NCBI GenBank assembly: GCA_030323885.1
Contig: CM059200.1
Location: forward strand, 1,231,436 to 1,295,435
Direction of reading: 5' to 3'
DNA from: Branchipolynoe longqiensis
Lineage: Eukaryota; Annelida; Polychaeta; Phyllodocida; Polynoidae
Length of the DNA stretch: 64,000 nucleotides
Shown here: piece after piece, positions 63,280 through 64,000 of the stretch
Numbering within the stretch: the first letter of the stretch is position 1
How the letters are laid out: the number at the start of each line of letters is the position of its first letter
Made by a program: the position numbers and the translations under genes
The notes under the pieces: model-generated
The model's database searches: none
Told to the model about the DNA's origin: nothing
The model's input: the letters and a program-made list of their open reading frames with translations, nothing else

Positions 63280-64000
63280 AATTAAGGCTAACCAACCAGG
63301 GGATGGACGAGGTACCTGGGTGCGTATCGATAACATATCACCTCTCCTTTTTCTTGAAATATCAAAATGAGGTCAAATGACCAGTTATTATTTGATTCAC
63401 AGAATAGTTCTTCCGCATTAGTAAAGTGCTTCCATAGTTGTTTTTTTGTAAACGCTTTTCTTGATTTGAACTAGTCTTCTGGACGTGTCTATGCTCAATC
63501 ATTTGAATTAATTACATGCCATGACACAAAACAAATCACAAATATAATTAAGTAAATTAAATTACCATTACATTTACATATTCTGCAATCCCAATGAATC
63601 CAAACCGCAAAGGGAATTTCACTGAACATTCCAATAATCAAGCAGACGAGAATTCCTGTATTAAAAGCTAGGTGAATCATTAGCACAGTGGCAGTCAGTA
63701 ATCTGGTATGGAGGCTGCGGGGTTCTCCACCAGAGGGCGCCACTTGTAAGCCTACATTGTGCCGATCTAAGATTCAATTTCACTAGCGCTGTCACTGTAC
63801 ACAAAAACACTGACAGCAACTGTTGGGGGTAATGACAATGTAATGAACACACGCCGGCACCTATTAGCTTAGACTTCATTAGACATGGCGCTGCCGAGGC
63901 TCTGTTTACTGGAGATACAAGAGGAGGGTAGGACTGCATGGACGGAGTAAAGTTCCGGTCACGTGACCTCACCTTGAAAATATCCCAAAATGCTGATATA
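63280..64000. other. mostly unassigned; weak minus-strand exon candidate inside
   Basis: Apart from the hydrophobic candidate at 63578-63725 I see no supported feature up to the window end. Confidence 0.3.
63578..63725 (-). CDS. weak exon candidate, membrane-spanning
   Basis: On the minus strand an acceptor-like CCTCCATACCAG is followed by a frame reading LLTATVLMIHLAFNTGILVC and LIIGMFSEIPFAVWIHWDC, with one or two transmembrane-like stretches. I see no family match and codon usage is not diagnostic. It could be chance in AT-rich DNA. If real, it might belong to the same minus-strand gene as 210-325, separated by a very long intron; that is speculation. Confidence 0.2.

Overview
This window looks like intergenic or intronic DNA from an animal genome, most likely a marine lophotrochozoan and probably a mollusc. 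That assignment is an inference from style: tRNA-headed SINEs with shared 3' bodies, MITEs carrying internal tandem repeats, decayed non-LTR retrotransposons, and very long minisatellites. I see no bacterial-type operons, no rRNA, no intact tRNA gene and no CRISPR array. Most long open frames are by-products of tandem arrays.

Host-gene evidence is thin. A GC3-biased terminal exon lies on the minus strand at 210-325, with an AATAAA signal downstream. A caspase p10-like exon lies at 61980-62244 (+). Weaker exon candidates lie at 52909-53150 (+) and 63578-63725 (-).

Almost everything else is repeat. I name the families locally. SINE-A is about 345 bp with a tRNA-like head and a tail ending TTGCTAGGACGTAAAAC; it has about twenty copies or fragments. 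SINE-B is about 338 bp, with full copies at 33492 and 61091. SINE-C has a CAGAGTGGTTAGAG head. SINE-D has a TGTAATGGTTAGCAC head. MITE-A has TTAAAG(C/G)TGCAT.GTCCGATG ends. MITE-B has TCAGGGATGAAAG ends and internal repeats. MITE-C is 255 bp with GAGACTGTCTCAAAAGGTGC ends. Non-LTR retrotransposons include a 5'-truncated element at 34487-37090 with a mutated YADD motif, and many 3' ends of RTE-like elements.

Layout: 1-5.6 kb, possible exon, MITEs and LINE pieces; 5.6-8.2 kb, 34- and 63-bp arrays; 9.9-11.2 kb, CA-rich array; 13.0-15.6 kb, 38-bp array; 17.9-31.9 kb, SINEs, MITEs and a 23-bp array; 32.4-33.0 kb, GT-rich array; 34.4-37.3 kb, LINE inside a 48-bp minisatellite; 39-49 kb, SINEs, 20- and 68-bp arrays and TIR elements; 49.6-52.4 kb, an 82-bp satellite related to MITE-B plus a gag-like remnant; 54.5-55.1 kb, a CpG-rich TIR element; 57.2-60.9 kb, three purine-rich arrays; 62.5-63.3 kb, a 20-bp array.

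The two strongest novelties are these. First, a family of roughly 600-700 bp TIR elements (47682, 54455, 31302, 3576, perhaps 17942) shares GTCACAC ends, TWA target duplications and a central TTTTGAACATGTCCAAAA-like motif. The DNA between these landmarks is rewritten in each copy into dense repeats of a different short word. Second, the minisatellites at 57.26-59.48 kb sit exactly inside the 3' coding part of an RTE-like retrotransposon whose flanking codons are still readable, so they appear to have grown out of LINE coding sequence.
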